From Entonaema liquescens (lineage: Eukaryota > Ascomycota > Sordariomycetes > Xylariales > Xylariaceae), in assembly GCA_902805475.1 (NCBI GenBank), contig CADCSX010000023.1:3782001-3846000 (forward strand): a DNA stretch of 64,000 nucleotides, in the 5' to 3' direction. The position numbers and the translations under genes are program-made. The notes beneath the pieces were generated by a model that saw only the letters and a program-made list of their open reading frames with translations, did no database searches and was not told the DNA's origin. This document shows positions 13,001 to 25,569 of this stretch, piece by piece; position 1 is the stretch's first letter; every line of letters starts with the position of its first letter.

Positions 13001-16000
13001 ATAATATTATTTTAATAACGAAATTTATATAAAAGTAACGTTTATATTTATACATAAAATTTTTATAAATTAAATTATTACAAATAAATATATTATTATT
13101 AAATTTTATTTTAAAAATATTTATAATAAATAATTAATTATTATTTCGTTTTTTCGCGAAGTTATTTTTATTAAAAAATTATTCCTTAAATTATTATTAA
13201 AAATAAATATTCTCGATGTTAAAAACATTAATATTTTATTATCGAAAAAAATTATTATCATTTAATTTTATAAAATTGCAATTTTATTATTAATTATTTT
13301 AAATAATAAAAAATATAATAAAATTAAAATAATAATAATAAATTATATTATTATCCCATTACATCATTATTACTATATTAATATATTATATTATATAAAT
13401 TTCGGTTAAGATTTAATTTTCGAGCTCGTTAATAATTAAATTATTTATTTAACTTTTTTAACTAATGATAATGTAAAACAAATCGTCGTTTGCAACGATA
13501 TTATAAAACCCATTGTCATTCCCCGTAATATATTTATGGATTATTTAATTTTAATAAATCAAAGATATAAAAATTATTACGTCATTAATAATAAAATTAT
13601 TAAATTTACTATTAAAAAACTTAAAATTCGCAAATTTAACAATTACATTTTCGGTTAATTTTTACCATTTATTATAAACATTTTTAATATTAATAAATAT
13701 TTTAATAATATAACTATTTATAAAAACTTTAATAAACCGGGAAAGTTTAAAAAGTTTTATAATATTATTTCGAAATTTTATAATATCTTTAAAAATAAAA
13801 GTTTTATTTATATTTTTAAAAAAAAAATTAAACTAATTAAATTTAAATTAAATTAAAAAAAACTTATCTTTAAAAAGTATAAATTTTACGTTATTAATAT
13901 TAAAAATTAAAAAATCATTAATAACATAATTACAAAACTAATCTCTTAAAATAAAATATTTTACAATCGAAAACTTATTTTTTTTTTTATATTAATTTTC
14001 ATTATTTATAAAGATATTTTTATCTTAAATAAAAATAACGAAATTAAATAAAAAGGTTATATAATTATTAATATAAAAATCATTAACTAAATAATTTTTA
14101 ATAATAAATATTTAATAAAATTATAAAAATTTATATTAATTAAATATTAAAGTAAATTATATTCCATAATTTTTAATATATTATTTTTTTATTATTAATA
14201 ACATATTTACTTAATAACACAATAAATTTTAATTATTATTATTATAAAAAACTAATATATATTTAAAATATTAATTATAAAATATAAAAATAATAATATA
14301 TACGTTTAAAAGTAAATAAATATTATTTTTAAATTTATTAATAATATTAATATTTATTATAATAATATTTATATAGCTTTTATTATATTTAAAAAACATA
14401 TTAAAAATTTAATTTATATTTTTACTTTAATAAAAATAAAAAATATATTAATTAATTTTAATAAATCATTTATTATTTTTTTTAATAATATTATCTTTAA
14501 TTATTTTATTAATTCCTTTAATTTATTAATAATAAAAGAAAAACTTATTACAATTATTAAAATTATATTTTTTAAATTATTAAAAAATTTAAAAACTTTT
14601 ATTAATTTTATTAATTATATAAAAAATAATATATTAAAATATGTTAAATTTATTAAATTTTTAAAAAAATAAAAAATCCTTTTACTTTATATAAACTTTC
14701 GTATATTATCGTTAAAATAAAATAAAAAAAAATAAATATTAAAAATTATTATTATAACTTTTTTATAAATAAAATTAAATTTATTCCATAATATTAAAAA
14801 TACATTAATAAAATATATAATCTTTTATTTTTTTAACTTTATAAAAATATTATATATTAATTTTAATATTTTTCGTATTAAAATTAAAATTTATATTTAT
14901 TATATTACCGAAAATACCTTATTTAAATTGATAAAAAATAATAAGTTTATCATTTACGTCCCATAAATTGTAATAAAATTAATTACATTTTTATCGCGCA
15001 TTTTTACACATTTTAAAAAACAATATTAACTTACTGAAATAAAGGTTTTAAATTTTATTTAAATTTTAAAAAAAACTTATTATTACATTTTTATTACATA
15101 GAAAAAAATTTATATTTTTACTAACTATAAAATTATCTTTAAAATAATAAAATATTTAAACTTTATTAATTTTATTATAATAAATAATAAAAATTTACAA
15201 TTAATTAAAGCTTTTAAATATATTTTTAAATTTTTATATACGTTATTATATAAACTTAAGAAATTTTACATAATTTTTAATATATTATTGCAATTATTAA
15301 CGTTCGACTTTTTATATTTAATTAAATTAACCTTTTAATTAAAAAAATTAAATTTTTTTTCCAATAACGTTAATAAATATTAAATTTTATTTATTAACTT
15401 ACAATTGGATAATTTTTAAATTTTATTCGATAAAACTTTGCCGGTTATTTGCATAATAACTTTAAAATTTAATAATAACTTTTTCGTACCATATAATATT
15501 TATAATATTACGTTAATATAAATAACCTTAAAATTTAAAATTAAAATGTAATAAAAATATCGTAAAAACTTTAAATAATAAATAATATTAAATATTATTA
15601 ATGTTAATTACCGTTTTAATTAATAAAATATTATAAATTTCTTATTTTATTTAAAAAATAAATTTATTTAAAAATATTTAAATATTTATAATAAATTATA
15701 TATATTAAAAAATTATAACTTTAAAATCTTTAAAATAATATATAAACCAAACCATTTAAAATTTAATTGCTTTTATAACCATTTATAATATTTTATTTTT
15801 AACCGGAAAAAATTTACGAAATATATAAAATTATACCTTAAATGTTTATTATATCGTATATGTAATTATAAATTTTATAATTCGTTTTAATTTATTATTA
15901 ATCCTTTTTATCCTTTTTATATAATTATAATAAATATAACTTTTAATTTTCTTTAAAATAATAATAATTATAATATATTTAATGTTATTATTAACAAATT

Positions 16001-17057
16001 TACCAAATTAATTATTTTAATTTTTAGTAAATACAATTATAATACTTTATAATAAATTAAAACGTTTTGTAATTAATTATTTAATATTAAATAAAAATTA
16101 TTTAAAATTATTATTTTAAATAAAAATTTTAAATTTTTATTAAAATTTTAATTTATATTTTAAACAATATATAATATAAAATTGTTATATGTAACCGTTT
16201 ATTACTTTTAAATCGATGGTTAAATAAAACGATATATTTTATTTATTAAATTTTATTTATAATATTATTTTTATTTTTTTAATAATAATAAATTATGGAA
16301 ATAATATTTTCCCCATCTTTAATATAAATTAAATTTTATTAAGTTTTTTATAATAAAATTAACTTTTTTCGAGATTTTATACGGTTTTATATTTAATTTT
16401 ATCATTTAATTTTTAAGAATATAATATTAAAGTTTTTTTTATTATAAATTGATATTTATAACGTAATTATTTTAACGTTTATGTTTGTAAAATTTTATTA
16501 TAATCGATAATATAAATTTATATTTTTTCATAAAAAATAACATATATTTTTACAATTATATAAAAATTATAATATTTTTACCGTTATTATTTTTAACCGT
16601 AAATTAAAACAATAATATGCAAAACTTTTTTATATTATTAAACAAGTTAAAAAACTAATTTATTGTTTAAAATTTTTTAACAATTTTAAAATTTACAATA
16701 TAATATTAATTAATTATTTTAAATTAATATTTTTATTAAATATTTTTAGTTGTTTTTTATTATATTTAAAATTAATTTCTTTTAAAATATATCATAAGAA
16801 AATTATTAAAAAAGATATTATTAAAAAATAATATTTTATTAAATATATTAAACTTAATAATTAATATATACGATAATTATTATAAAAAAAATTAAAAAAA
16901 AACATAAATAAATTATTAATTAATTTCCAATTACGAAAACATTAATTTATAATATAATATAAATATAATTATTTTATTAAAATTATATAAAAATTAAATA
17001 TAATTTTATTATAAAATAAATAGCAATAAAAATATTATATTTTTTACGAGTGGTAAA

Positions 17058-17202
17058 TATCATATAACATAGACTTATAAGATCCATATATGAACCCACA
17101 TATCTTAAATATATTTTTATATCTATTATCTTAGAGATTTCCTTATAGAACTTAATAAATATAACAACATAATCCAATCCATATTCATACCATATTATAA
17201 CA
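17058..17202 (+). repeat. Right LTR (145 bp)
   Basis: It begins TATCATATAACATAGA and ends ATTATAACA. The first dinucleotide is TA where the left copy keeps TG, a G-to-A change. Comparing both copies lets one infer the pre-mutation state at most sites. The preceding bases are purine-rich, compatible with a polypurine tract. Confidence 0.9.
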
Positions 17203-17207
17203 CTTTA
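17203..17207. repeat. Right target-site duplication CTTTA
   Basis: Exact copy of the five bases at 9920-9924, directly after the terminal CA of the right LTR. Confidence 0.9.
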
Positions 17208-17524
17208 TAAAGAGGTATGTAAATTTAAATCTGTCACCTATCATAAATAGACTTAACCTTGATACACGCAGATTTAACCTTTAGTTAGTTAAGCTCCTTT
17301 CAATTTTGATAAATGCATTTTTACTACTCAGTTGTGTAAATAAAGTGTTTGCATACGATGTTCTCAGAGGAATTATGTAAGTAGCAACGCAACTCATCAT
17401 CAAGCAAGATTAATATAGCTTCCTAAGTGGCTATTTAAGCTGTCTCGTCAGACAAATACAATCCAGTCCAGTTTTGTACAGTGTATCGCCTCTTAGAGGG
17501 TTGGTCGCATATTATTCCTCCGCA
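17208..17524. other. Gap between retroelement and RAT1 3' end
   Basis: About 320 bases with normal base composition and no gene. It probably contains the RAT1 3' UTR and polyadenylation signals. RIP does not visibly spill into it. Confidence 0.6.
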
Positions 17525-20500
17525 TCATCTGTATCCGTTACCGTTACCGTTACCGTTGCCGTAGGAATTATTACCTCGATAACCGCCTCGGTCGTCATAC
17601 TGTCGACGATCTCGGTTGTCACGAGGGGGTGGCCGATTGTATTGGCCGCCATAATTATTCTGACCTTGCGGAGGCGGAGCGTACGCTCCTCCGTATCCTT
17701 GAGCACCTCCGTAACCGCCACCACGGCCTCCTCCATAATTCCCTCCATAATTCCCTCCGTGATTACCTCCGTAATTGCCTCCATAGTTTCCACCCCGGTT
17801 TCCTCCATAATTCCCTCCGTATTGGCCACCGTATGCCCCGTTACCACCACCGTAGGCAGGTGGCGGCGGCGGTGGTAATCCATTGCCGAAACCCGGGAAA
17901 CCAGGAGGCGGCGGTACCCAGCCAGGAGGTGGAACTGGAGGAGGCGCAGAATACGAGTTGTTGTATCCATTGTTGTACGACGGCGGCCGTTCAGACCTCT
18001 CTCGTCGAGAATCCGGTCCATAATTAATCCTATCCCTCCTATTGCCATCCCAGCCACCCTGCCGCCCAAGAGGTGCACCGCCGTGGCTTCGGCCGGCATT
18101 GCGCATCTTCCCCTTCAAATCTTCAATATCGTTGCGGTTAAGTGCAGGTGTCGGCATTTGGACACCTCGCAAGAGCATAGACTTGTGGTTATGCGCATTC
18201 GGAATTTCGTAAAAGACCCTATACTAAATTAGAACCAGATATCCACGTTTCTATAATGTTATGAGTTTAATAACTTACGTCAACGACCGATCATCATCCA
18301 CATCGGGCAGTTGCTTCCTCTCTAACGGGTATTCCAAAGTGCCATGAGGAAGATATTCGGGTACCTTCTCCACATCTCCAGATAAACCTTGACTCAAACG
18401 CGGGTTGAGTTTATATCGAGGTTCGCCCTGTTTCTTGGAATAGAAATGCGTGATAATATCGTCGTACAACTCCTGGTTAGCCTCGGAAAGGAGGAGCACA
18501 TCTTTGCCAGCACTGTTGCGGGCTGCATCCTCGGCAGTCAGATGAGGATATTTCTCTTCCACCGCTGCAAGTAGTCGAGGCATTTCAATAAATGGAAGAA
18601 GTGCCACACCCTGCCACGCCATCTTCTTCCCGTTGAGATCTATTTCAAACTCCTCAGGGTAAAAATCAATAATAGGACTCTCTGAATCCGTCATGAGGTC
18701 GTGGAAAATATCTGGGAGGACGTGACGAGAAGCAGCAGGCTGGACGCTCATAAGTTGCTCGAACGGTTTCGCTATCCTACCCTTCTCGAAGTTGATCTCC
18801 ATATTTCCAATGTCCACGAAGTCTTGCGCGAAGGGTGCATAGTGATAAGGGTAGAACCATTCCCATGACGGACACCCCTGGAAATAGTATCTCAATACCC
18901 AAGCAAGTCCTTCAACATAAGCTCGGGCGACTTTGCGCCTAAACTCGATATCCTTCGGGTCGACGTGGAACTTTTGCTCGTAGTACCTGTCGGCGTAGCC
19001 TTCTTCCCATAACCGAACCGAATCTTCGGGCTCTTCGGGTGCTGCTGAACTACTCGCGGGGGTGCTTGGATTTTCCTCCTCTATCGCGGACGCTTTACGC
19101 TTGCCAAGAGCAGAAGGTGTCTCTTGTCCCTCCGCGCCGCTTGCTTCAGGAGCACCAGTGCCCGCTTCTGATTGGAGTGACTGGATTCGACTCTTGAGTA
19201 CTGCCGCAGCACTCTTGTTTGCCACATTGGCATCTTGAGCTCCTCTGTTGACGATCATATCATGAGTAAGTCCCGGAGGAAGACCGCCTGGAAGGGAGCT
19301 ATCAGCACCACCACCATTACCTCGACCGTTCTGGTTGCCGTTACGATTATTTCTCTGCTGCTCCTGAAGCTTCCGCCGCTTAAAACTAGCTTCTCTTCGC
19401 TGCTCGACCTCCCTTCGTCGCTTGAAAATAGCATCCTCCTGCTTCGCTAGACCATTTAGAATGTACTGAGCTCTTTCAAGATTTACGTGTCCATCTTTAG
19501 TAACAAATCCACCCATAACAGGTAAATTGTCCCGCCAGATGGCAGTCAATGTGTCGATGCCATTCTCACGGATTTCTAGAGCAGGAAGATGAGGAAGGAA
19601 ATCGTTACCAACAAAAGAGCACATGAATACCCAGTCGTCAATAGCACGTTCAAGATCAAATCGGAACGGGAGTCCGGGTACATCTAGCTCAACAGCTAAA
19701 TACTCTCGTAAGACTGAAACATGAAGCCAGATGAACGGCTTCAGGGGTACAGCCTTGTCTTTTCATCGAATTCACCCTCTTTCTCCTTGGCTGCGCCGCG
19801 GCAGTTTTGCGCATCATGACCTTTTTGGCCACAAATTCGGCAGGTTTTGGTCTTGCCATCTTGGAAAAAGACGTCTTCTCGGAGAACGCGAAAATGAGGT
19901 TCATGGGTAGCGAGTCCAAGCATGATCAAGTCGGCATCTAATCCATAGATGACATGTCTCGTGTTGGGATCATGATCAGAGGACGTTCTCTGGGAGCGGA
20001 TGAAGTTCATGATCTTATGCTCGCCCTCGCCAGGTACTGTAGCGTCGGAGATGATGACTTTCATATTAGCCCATCCAGGGTCGCTATTAAGCTTATAGGC
20101 ACACCAATACCTCAGACTCATCGCTAGTATATCCATGAAAGGTGTACCGGGCGTAATAGCGTTAGAATCGAAGACTTTCTTTGCTGCTGCCTCAAGCGTC
20201 TCCGGTGGTAACTCGCCACCATTCTGCTTCTTCACCATCTTCAATAGTTCTTCCTTGTTGGCTTCCTTCTCCTTGGCTTCTTGAGCGGAACGGAATCGTC
20301 GAGATCGCTGCTGGTTCATCTTGGCGCGAGGCGCGACACCGTCTGCGAATATAATATTAGTAAATGCAAAATAAGCGATGACAGATGATAGACGAAGACT
20401 TACCGATGGCAATCATAAGTAACTTCCTTGGGCGAACCATGTTGACCACGCGGTCGGTATATTTGAAGATTTCCAACATCATCTCTTCCTCGTCCTTTGG

Positions 20501-20713
20501 GGCAGGCTTATCCTCCGGATGAAAACAGGGATGTACGATGCCGTTCATGTCGAGATATAAATTATCAAATTCCTCGCCGTTCGGATTCGGCCGCGTGGTA
20601 TCAACAGGAATAACTGTGCCATCATCCATCTCAATAGGCCTATCTTCCACGACAGGGGATATAATCTTTGGGTATTTGTTGGAGAGCCATCGGAAAGCAG
20701 CCGGGATACCCAT
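17525..20713 (-). CDS. RAT1: 5'-3' exoribonuclease Rat1/Xrn2, with a one-base frameshift
   Basis: Nuclear exonuclease of the XRN family that trims rRNA precursors and helps terminate RNA polymerase II. Exons are 20713-20404, 20342-18279 and 18218-17525. Visible landmarks in order: start MGIPAAFRWLSNKYPK; LYLDMNGIVHPC; ISDATVPGEGEHKIM; YGLDADLIMLGL; a zinc knuckle CRICGQKGHDAQNC typical of Rat1 rather than Xrn1; FVGNDFLPHLPALEIREN; and a C-terminal low-complexity tail rich in GGNYGGN repeats, ending in GNGNGNGNGYR. At about 19753-19762 the reading changes frame: up to FDEK it is in one frame, from KAVPLKPFIWLHVSV on in another. One missing G explains it, and the exon total (3068) becomes divisible by three with one extra base (1022 residues). 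Rat1 is normally essential, so a sequence error is more likely than a null gene. Confidence 0.93.
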
Positions 20714-21830
20714 TTTGGCGGTTTCGACGATGCGACTTTCTTTAATAAAGTAGAGTTCGGTCGCAATAATAGGGTTGGGAAAGCTAGGTGATAAACCAGA
20801 AAACCTAGCCGGGGCTAAATATCGAGTGTCGACTCTTCGAGGGAGCTGAAGAAACGAAAGGAAAAAAGGGGGTAGGTATTAATATCACTGATAGGCGCAT
20901 TAGGCATAACAAACGCGTCAATCTAAGCTTGTCTGTGGGTTCAGACTGAAAAAAAAGTTGATCAGTAGTTAAGAGGCGAAGGCTCGCTCACCAACTTTCC
21001 GATTAGAAATGGGTTGCTTGAATACAGAAAAGGGAGATCAAATCTAGTGATAATGCATCAAAATGAACTATGCAATAGTTCCGATTAGCCAAGCGACCCT
21101 CCGTTATTTCGCATCAAAGGTAGGTCCGCGGCGATTTGAAGTTGTGACGACCACGAAAGACGTTGTTGAATAAAGAAAGATTCGGCGGCGCAAAAGTTCA
21201 TTCAAGTTCGCGAGCCTGGCCTAGACCCTTGTTCGTAAGTACAAGATACTATGTATGTAGAGTTCGCAGAGCCCACAAGTTACCCACTTTTGTCTACCGC
21301 TCCAACCTATCCGATAAGTGATTACGCCGGGACTGAGGACTAGCGCCGCTTTTCGACGATGGTAGCTTTTAGCGAATCCAGGTAGCTTCTATACCTGTAA
21401 GTATGCGTATATCCGGTAGCTTACTCTTCTGAACCGCATTATGGAGGTCGAGTGAAACCCAGCCAACGTCTGGAGCTAAGATGTACATGTAGGTTTGCGT
21501 CAAGTTTTAATAGGAGATAGGAGGTACTTCAATTGGTACCTGGTTAGGGAACACCTATCAGATCCCAAATGTTACCTAAGGTACCATGTACCACGTTATT
21601 ATCACTTATCGATATCTGGCCAAATTATGCTTAAGGCAGTGAAGTCGCAGTTATTAGTTTTCCCTTCAACAAGAATTCGCATTCACCTAACAAAAGACAT
21701 TGCACACAGCAGAGGCACTCGCATACGATCTGGCCTCTTACCTTCGACAATACGATGCCCCTAAGCCGGTAGCCCTTCTGCCAATGGACTTGATGCGCAA
21801 CCGCGAGATCAAGCAGCAGCAACACGAGCC
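20714..21830. other. Divergent promoter region RAT1/USO1
   Basis: About 1.1 kb between two divergently transcribed genes. It must hold both promoters and 5' UTRs. I see no further gene. Confidence 0.6.
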
Positions 21831-24800
21831 ATGTTCTCCACCATCACCACTGCTCCCGCGAAGCAGTCCGTCAGCGAGACAATAACCGTTCTTAGCGGAC
21901 GTCTCAGCTCGGCTACCCTCCTCGAAGACCGCCGCGCTGCTATCCTCGGCCTACGAAGCTTTGCTAAGGAATATCCCGCTTCAGTTGCGTCTGGTGCTTT
22001 GAGAAGTCTCATTGGCAGTTTGTCTAAAGACGGCGAAGATGTCGATACAGTCAAAGTGGTCCTTGAGACCTTATTGATGCTTTTCAACCCTAACCCAGAC
22101 AGTCCTGAGGCTTCCGAAGAGATTGCTCTCTGGTTAGCAGACGAATTTACTCAACGACAAGAAAACATAACGTTGCTATTAGATTTCCTCGAAACTAACG
22201 ACTTCTACTCGCGTCTGTATTCTTTACAGCTTCTACTCGCTATCCTGGCGGCTCGCACCGAAAGGACCGAAATATGTGTCTTCACCGCTCCCCTTGGTAT
22301 TTCTAGGCTAGTTGCTGTCCTTGATGATAGGAGGGAGGCCGTCCGGAACGAAGCATTAACCCTCCTCACTTATCTAACACCATCGTCCCCAGATATTCAG
22401 AAACTTGTAGCTTTCTCAAATATATTCGGACGAGTCTTCACTATCATTGCAGCTGAAGGGTCGCTTTCGGAGGGTGATAGGATAGTTGAGGACTGCTTAA
22501 TTCTTCTGGCCAACCTTTTACGCTTGAACCCTTCGAATCAGTCTTTGTTCCGCGAAGAGGCTTATATTCCACAATTAGCGAAGCTATTAGAGGGTACCTA
22601 TCTCACCGGAAAGGAGGGCGAGGAGGATGTTGCGCTTTGGGCTCAGGAACAGCGCAACAGAAACATATATGCTCTACTTGCAGTTATTCGCCTATTCCTT
22701 GTGCCTGGTGCTGTAGGAACGTCTCAAAACCAGGCGGCCTTTTGGCAGCACGGTGTTCTCTACCATGCTTTACAGCTTGCTTTTAGCCACGATGCAGAGA
22801 TGTCTATCAGAGCAGAGGTGCGAGGTTTTCCCCGTCTCATCAAGATTGTGCATTGTTTGTTTACATATGTGACGTAGGCTTTGACAACATGTGCGGATAT
22901 TATCAGAGGTAATTCTAAGCTACAAGAAACGTTTGCACAACTACAAGTCCCTTCGGTGCTGGAGACGGCGCCTCCGACCACCGGGCACCCTGGCAAGGCA
23001 AACAGTATCCCCGCTGTCTATGTAATCGACGGTCTACTAGATCTTACCCTAAGCGTACCTACGACCCAGGCCTTCGACTTGCGGCTAGCTGCCTGTCAAT
23101 GTATCAAGGCATACTTCTTCAACCACCCTGAAGTTCGTCTGCACTTTCTACGCCGGGCAATCGAAGGTCACGCATCCGGCGTAGACGAAACGGCCAATGT
23201 GCTAACTACTCTACTTCGACCATCTAATATCCCAGGCTCAGTAGATCCATATCGACATTGGTTTGCAGCTGTTATCACCTTCCACTTGGTCTTCGAGAAT
23301 GCCGAAGCGAAAGCCCTTGCGATGTCCGTAACAGAAGGCGATGCAGATAGCGGCGAAGAAGTGGTCACGAGCATTCAAACTATTAGCGCTCATCTCGTTA
23401 GTGGACTAGCCAGGTCCGACGATGAGCGCATTTCTGTGGGTTATCTAATGCTACTAATAGCATGGCTCTTCGAGGATCTCGATGGGGTCAATGATTTCCT
23501 AGGTGAGGGCAGCAACATCCAAGCCTTGGCACAAGAAGTTGTACGGCATAATTCGAGCAACGTCATTGTCCAAGGGCTATGTGCCATGCTCCTCGGAGTA
23601 GTTTACGAGTTCTCTACAAAGGACTCACCAATTCCTCGCTCGACTTTGCATGGTGTTCTCACGTCTCGCATGGGCCGCGACAAGTACATCGATATACTAA
23701 ACAAGTTACGAAGCCATCCTTTCGTAAGGGATTTCGAAGTCATACCACAGAAAGCAGACAGCGGGGGTAATCTACCGGATGTTTTCTTCGATGCCGCTTT
23801 TGTGGATTTCTTCAAGGACAGTTATAGTCGCATGATACGAGCCATCGACCGTGACCCAGGCATGGAGATTTCAGTGGTAACAAACGGCATTCAGAAAGGC
23901 ATATCTCGTGAGATGGTGGACTCTCTACGAGCCCAAGTTGACGAAAAGGAACGAGCGTTACAAGCAGCACTGGCTGATGTGGCCTCTCTCAATGGAAAGC
24001 TTGGCCAGGAACAAGCCGACCATCGTCGAACTAAAGAAACCTCTACTGCGGATTTAGCACGAATAAAGAGTGTTAACGAGGCGATCCAACAAAACCACGC
24101 CGAGGGAATCAAGTAGGTACTTCACAAACTCTGTCAAGTTTCTTCTAACATGTAAAGGAAAATCGAGGCGCAACAGCGATCGAAAGACGAGTCCTACCAG
24201 AAGCAAATAGAAGCCGTCCGAAAAGAGGCAGCCAGTGCCGCGGATGCTATCCACGCCGAGTATCGCGAGAAAGAAGCGGAATTGCGGAGACAACTTGAAT
24301 ATGTTCGAAAGACCGCAGACGCCGAAACGGCCCGTATTCAACGGCGATCCGAAGCGGAAATGGCAGATCTCCGAGCTACAATCAGCCGTCTGGAAGTGGA
24401 TCTCATGAAGGTACGTATAAGCACAAACCTGACCTGTTACGTGAACTAAGAGTAAAATGCAGGCAAATAAGGCAAAATCTGAAGAATTGCACACTGCTCA
24501 GGAAGAGTTTGCCGCGAAGCTGTCAGCTGCGCAGTCGAAAGCAAAGGAAGCCGAAGAGCGATGCTCAAGCCTTGAGAAGCAATTATCACAAAAGGGCAAA
24601 GAATTGCAAGAGGTACTTAAAACACTATCCAAAGTATAGTAAGACAGTATGCTAACTCTCCCTACTAGTCTCGCACGCAAATAGAAGAAAAGGAGGAGCA
24701 GAAAACAGCAACGCAATCCGAGCTTGACGATCTTCTTATGGTCTTTGGCGACCTAGAAGAAAAGGTTGAGAAGTATAAGGTATACATGTCCTGAGCTATT

Positions 24801-24935
24801 TCGTGTCGTGAGTTTTCAACATGGCTAATTTTAACCTGGCAGAAACGACTCGTTGACCTAGGCGAAACCGTCTCGGATGGCGAGGATGAAAATGAAGACG
24901 ACGATGACGATGATGAAGATGATGAGGTAGATTAA
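21831..24935 (+). CDS. USO1: Vesicle tethering protein Uso1/p115
   Basis: Long tether that holds ER-derived COPII vesicles at the Golgi before fusion. Six exons: 21831-22817, 22878-24112, 24158-24410, 24463-24612, 24669-24779, 24843-24935, summing to 2829 bases or 942 residues. The N-terminal two thirds is an armadillo-like globular head (for example LLDFLETNDFYSRLYSLQLL, a hallmark of the family). It is followed by a coiled-coil tail (EKERALQAALADVASLNGKL, then Glu/Lys-rich heptads) and an extreme acidic C-terminus, EDEN followed by a run of Asp and Glu ending DDEVD, as in p115 and Uso1. The tail is shorter than in budding yeast Uso1, as usual in filamentous fungi. The four tail introns split the coiled coil. 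No anomaly. Confidence 0.95.
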
Positions 24936-25569
24936 GTGTATTTGGGGAAGGTATTGAACTCGACGCATATTCCCAACATGCTTACCATTTTTTTTGAGCA
25001 GCTACAATAGCGATCAATAATGGCCCCTATCCAAGAACTAGGTACGTCAATTAAGGGGGAGAATAAAAAACCTAGCCGACATGCACATATCGCGTATAGC
25101 ATATAGCATATACATATAGATATAGGTATATATGTACTTATCCGAGCCGCTATGATGGTACTTGGATATTTCCACAATTATAAGAAATTCTTAAGAGAGT
25201 CGTGATATTAAAAAGAGCCACCAGCTATTATACATATATATATTATACATATACATATTAAGCTTTTATATCAACAATTCATTGGTATTTCTTCTAAGCC
25301 CGCCGTAAGATCATAAGAACCCAGGCAACACTTTTTCCTAAGATATAGCTCAAAGTTATTTTTCAACTCATAAATACGACCGCAGGGAACTAATTTGAAA
25401 ACCCCCAAATCTCGTTCCATAACTTTTTATTCTGGTATCGCATTTTTATCCCACTTTTCGCATTTATCAACCCTATTTGTTTTCAGCCCGTCACTTCTCT
25501 CCACCACCATACCAACTCTTCGGTGTATTTTATCCGTACTAAAAAACAAAGTTCGCTTTAGAATCTGCA
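24936..25569. other. Gap USO1 to PRMT3
   Basis: Tandem genes on the plus strand separated by 0.63 kb. It contains AT-rich simple repeats (TATAGCATATAG- and TACATATATA-like) at about 25090-25265, and otherwise 3' UTR and promoter sequence. No gene seen. Confidence 0.6.

Larger units (their letters stand above)
9925..17202 (+). mobile_element. RIP-degraded copia-like LTR retrotransposon, 7,278 bp
   Basis: Two 145-bp direct repeats bound an interior of about 7 kb made almost entirely of A and T, with no open frame of useful length. The block is flanked by a perfect CTTTA duplication, so it is one complete insertion. The LTRs align without a gap, and every difference between them is a C/T or G/A transition, the mark of repeat-induced point mutation. 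Gag-pol cannot be read. Copia is inferred from the short LTR, 5-bp duplication and overall size. The plus orientation rests only on a purine-rich stretch (GAGTGGTAAA) before the right LTR and is weak. The surviving edge sequence suggests the original ends were TG...CA. Confidence 0.88.

Noticed and set aside
10070..17057. Short open frames inside the AT-rich block
   Set aside because: They are Asn/Ile/Lys/Tyr strings produced by AT-rich sequence and match no domain; the block is a decayed retroelement.
17474..18099. Open frames on both strands over the Rat1 tail
   Set aside because: Shadows of the GGN-repeat minisatellite; the true frame continues the Rat1 reading through a proper splice.
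19740..19770. Programmed ribosomal frameshift in RAT1
   Set aside because: No slippery heptamer or downstream structure is evident and the family is not known to use one; a missed base is simpler.
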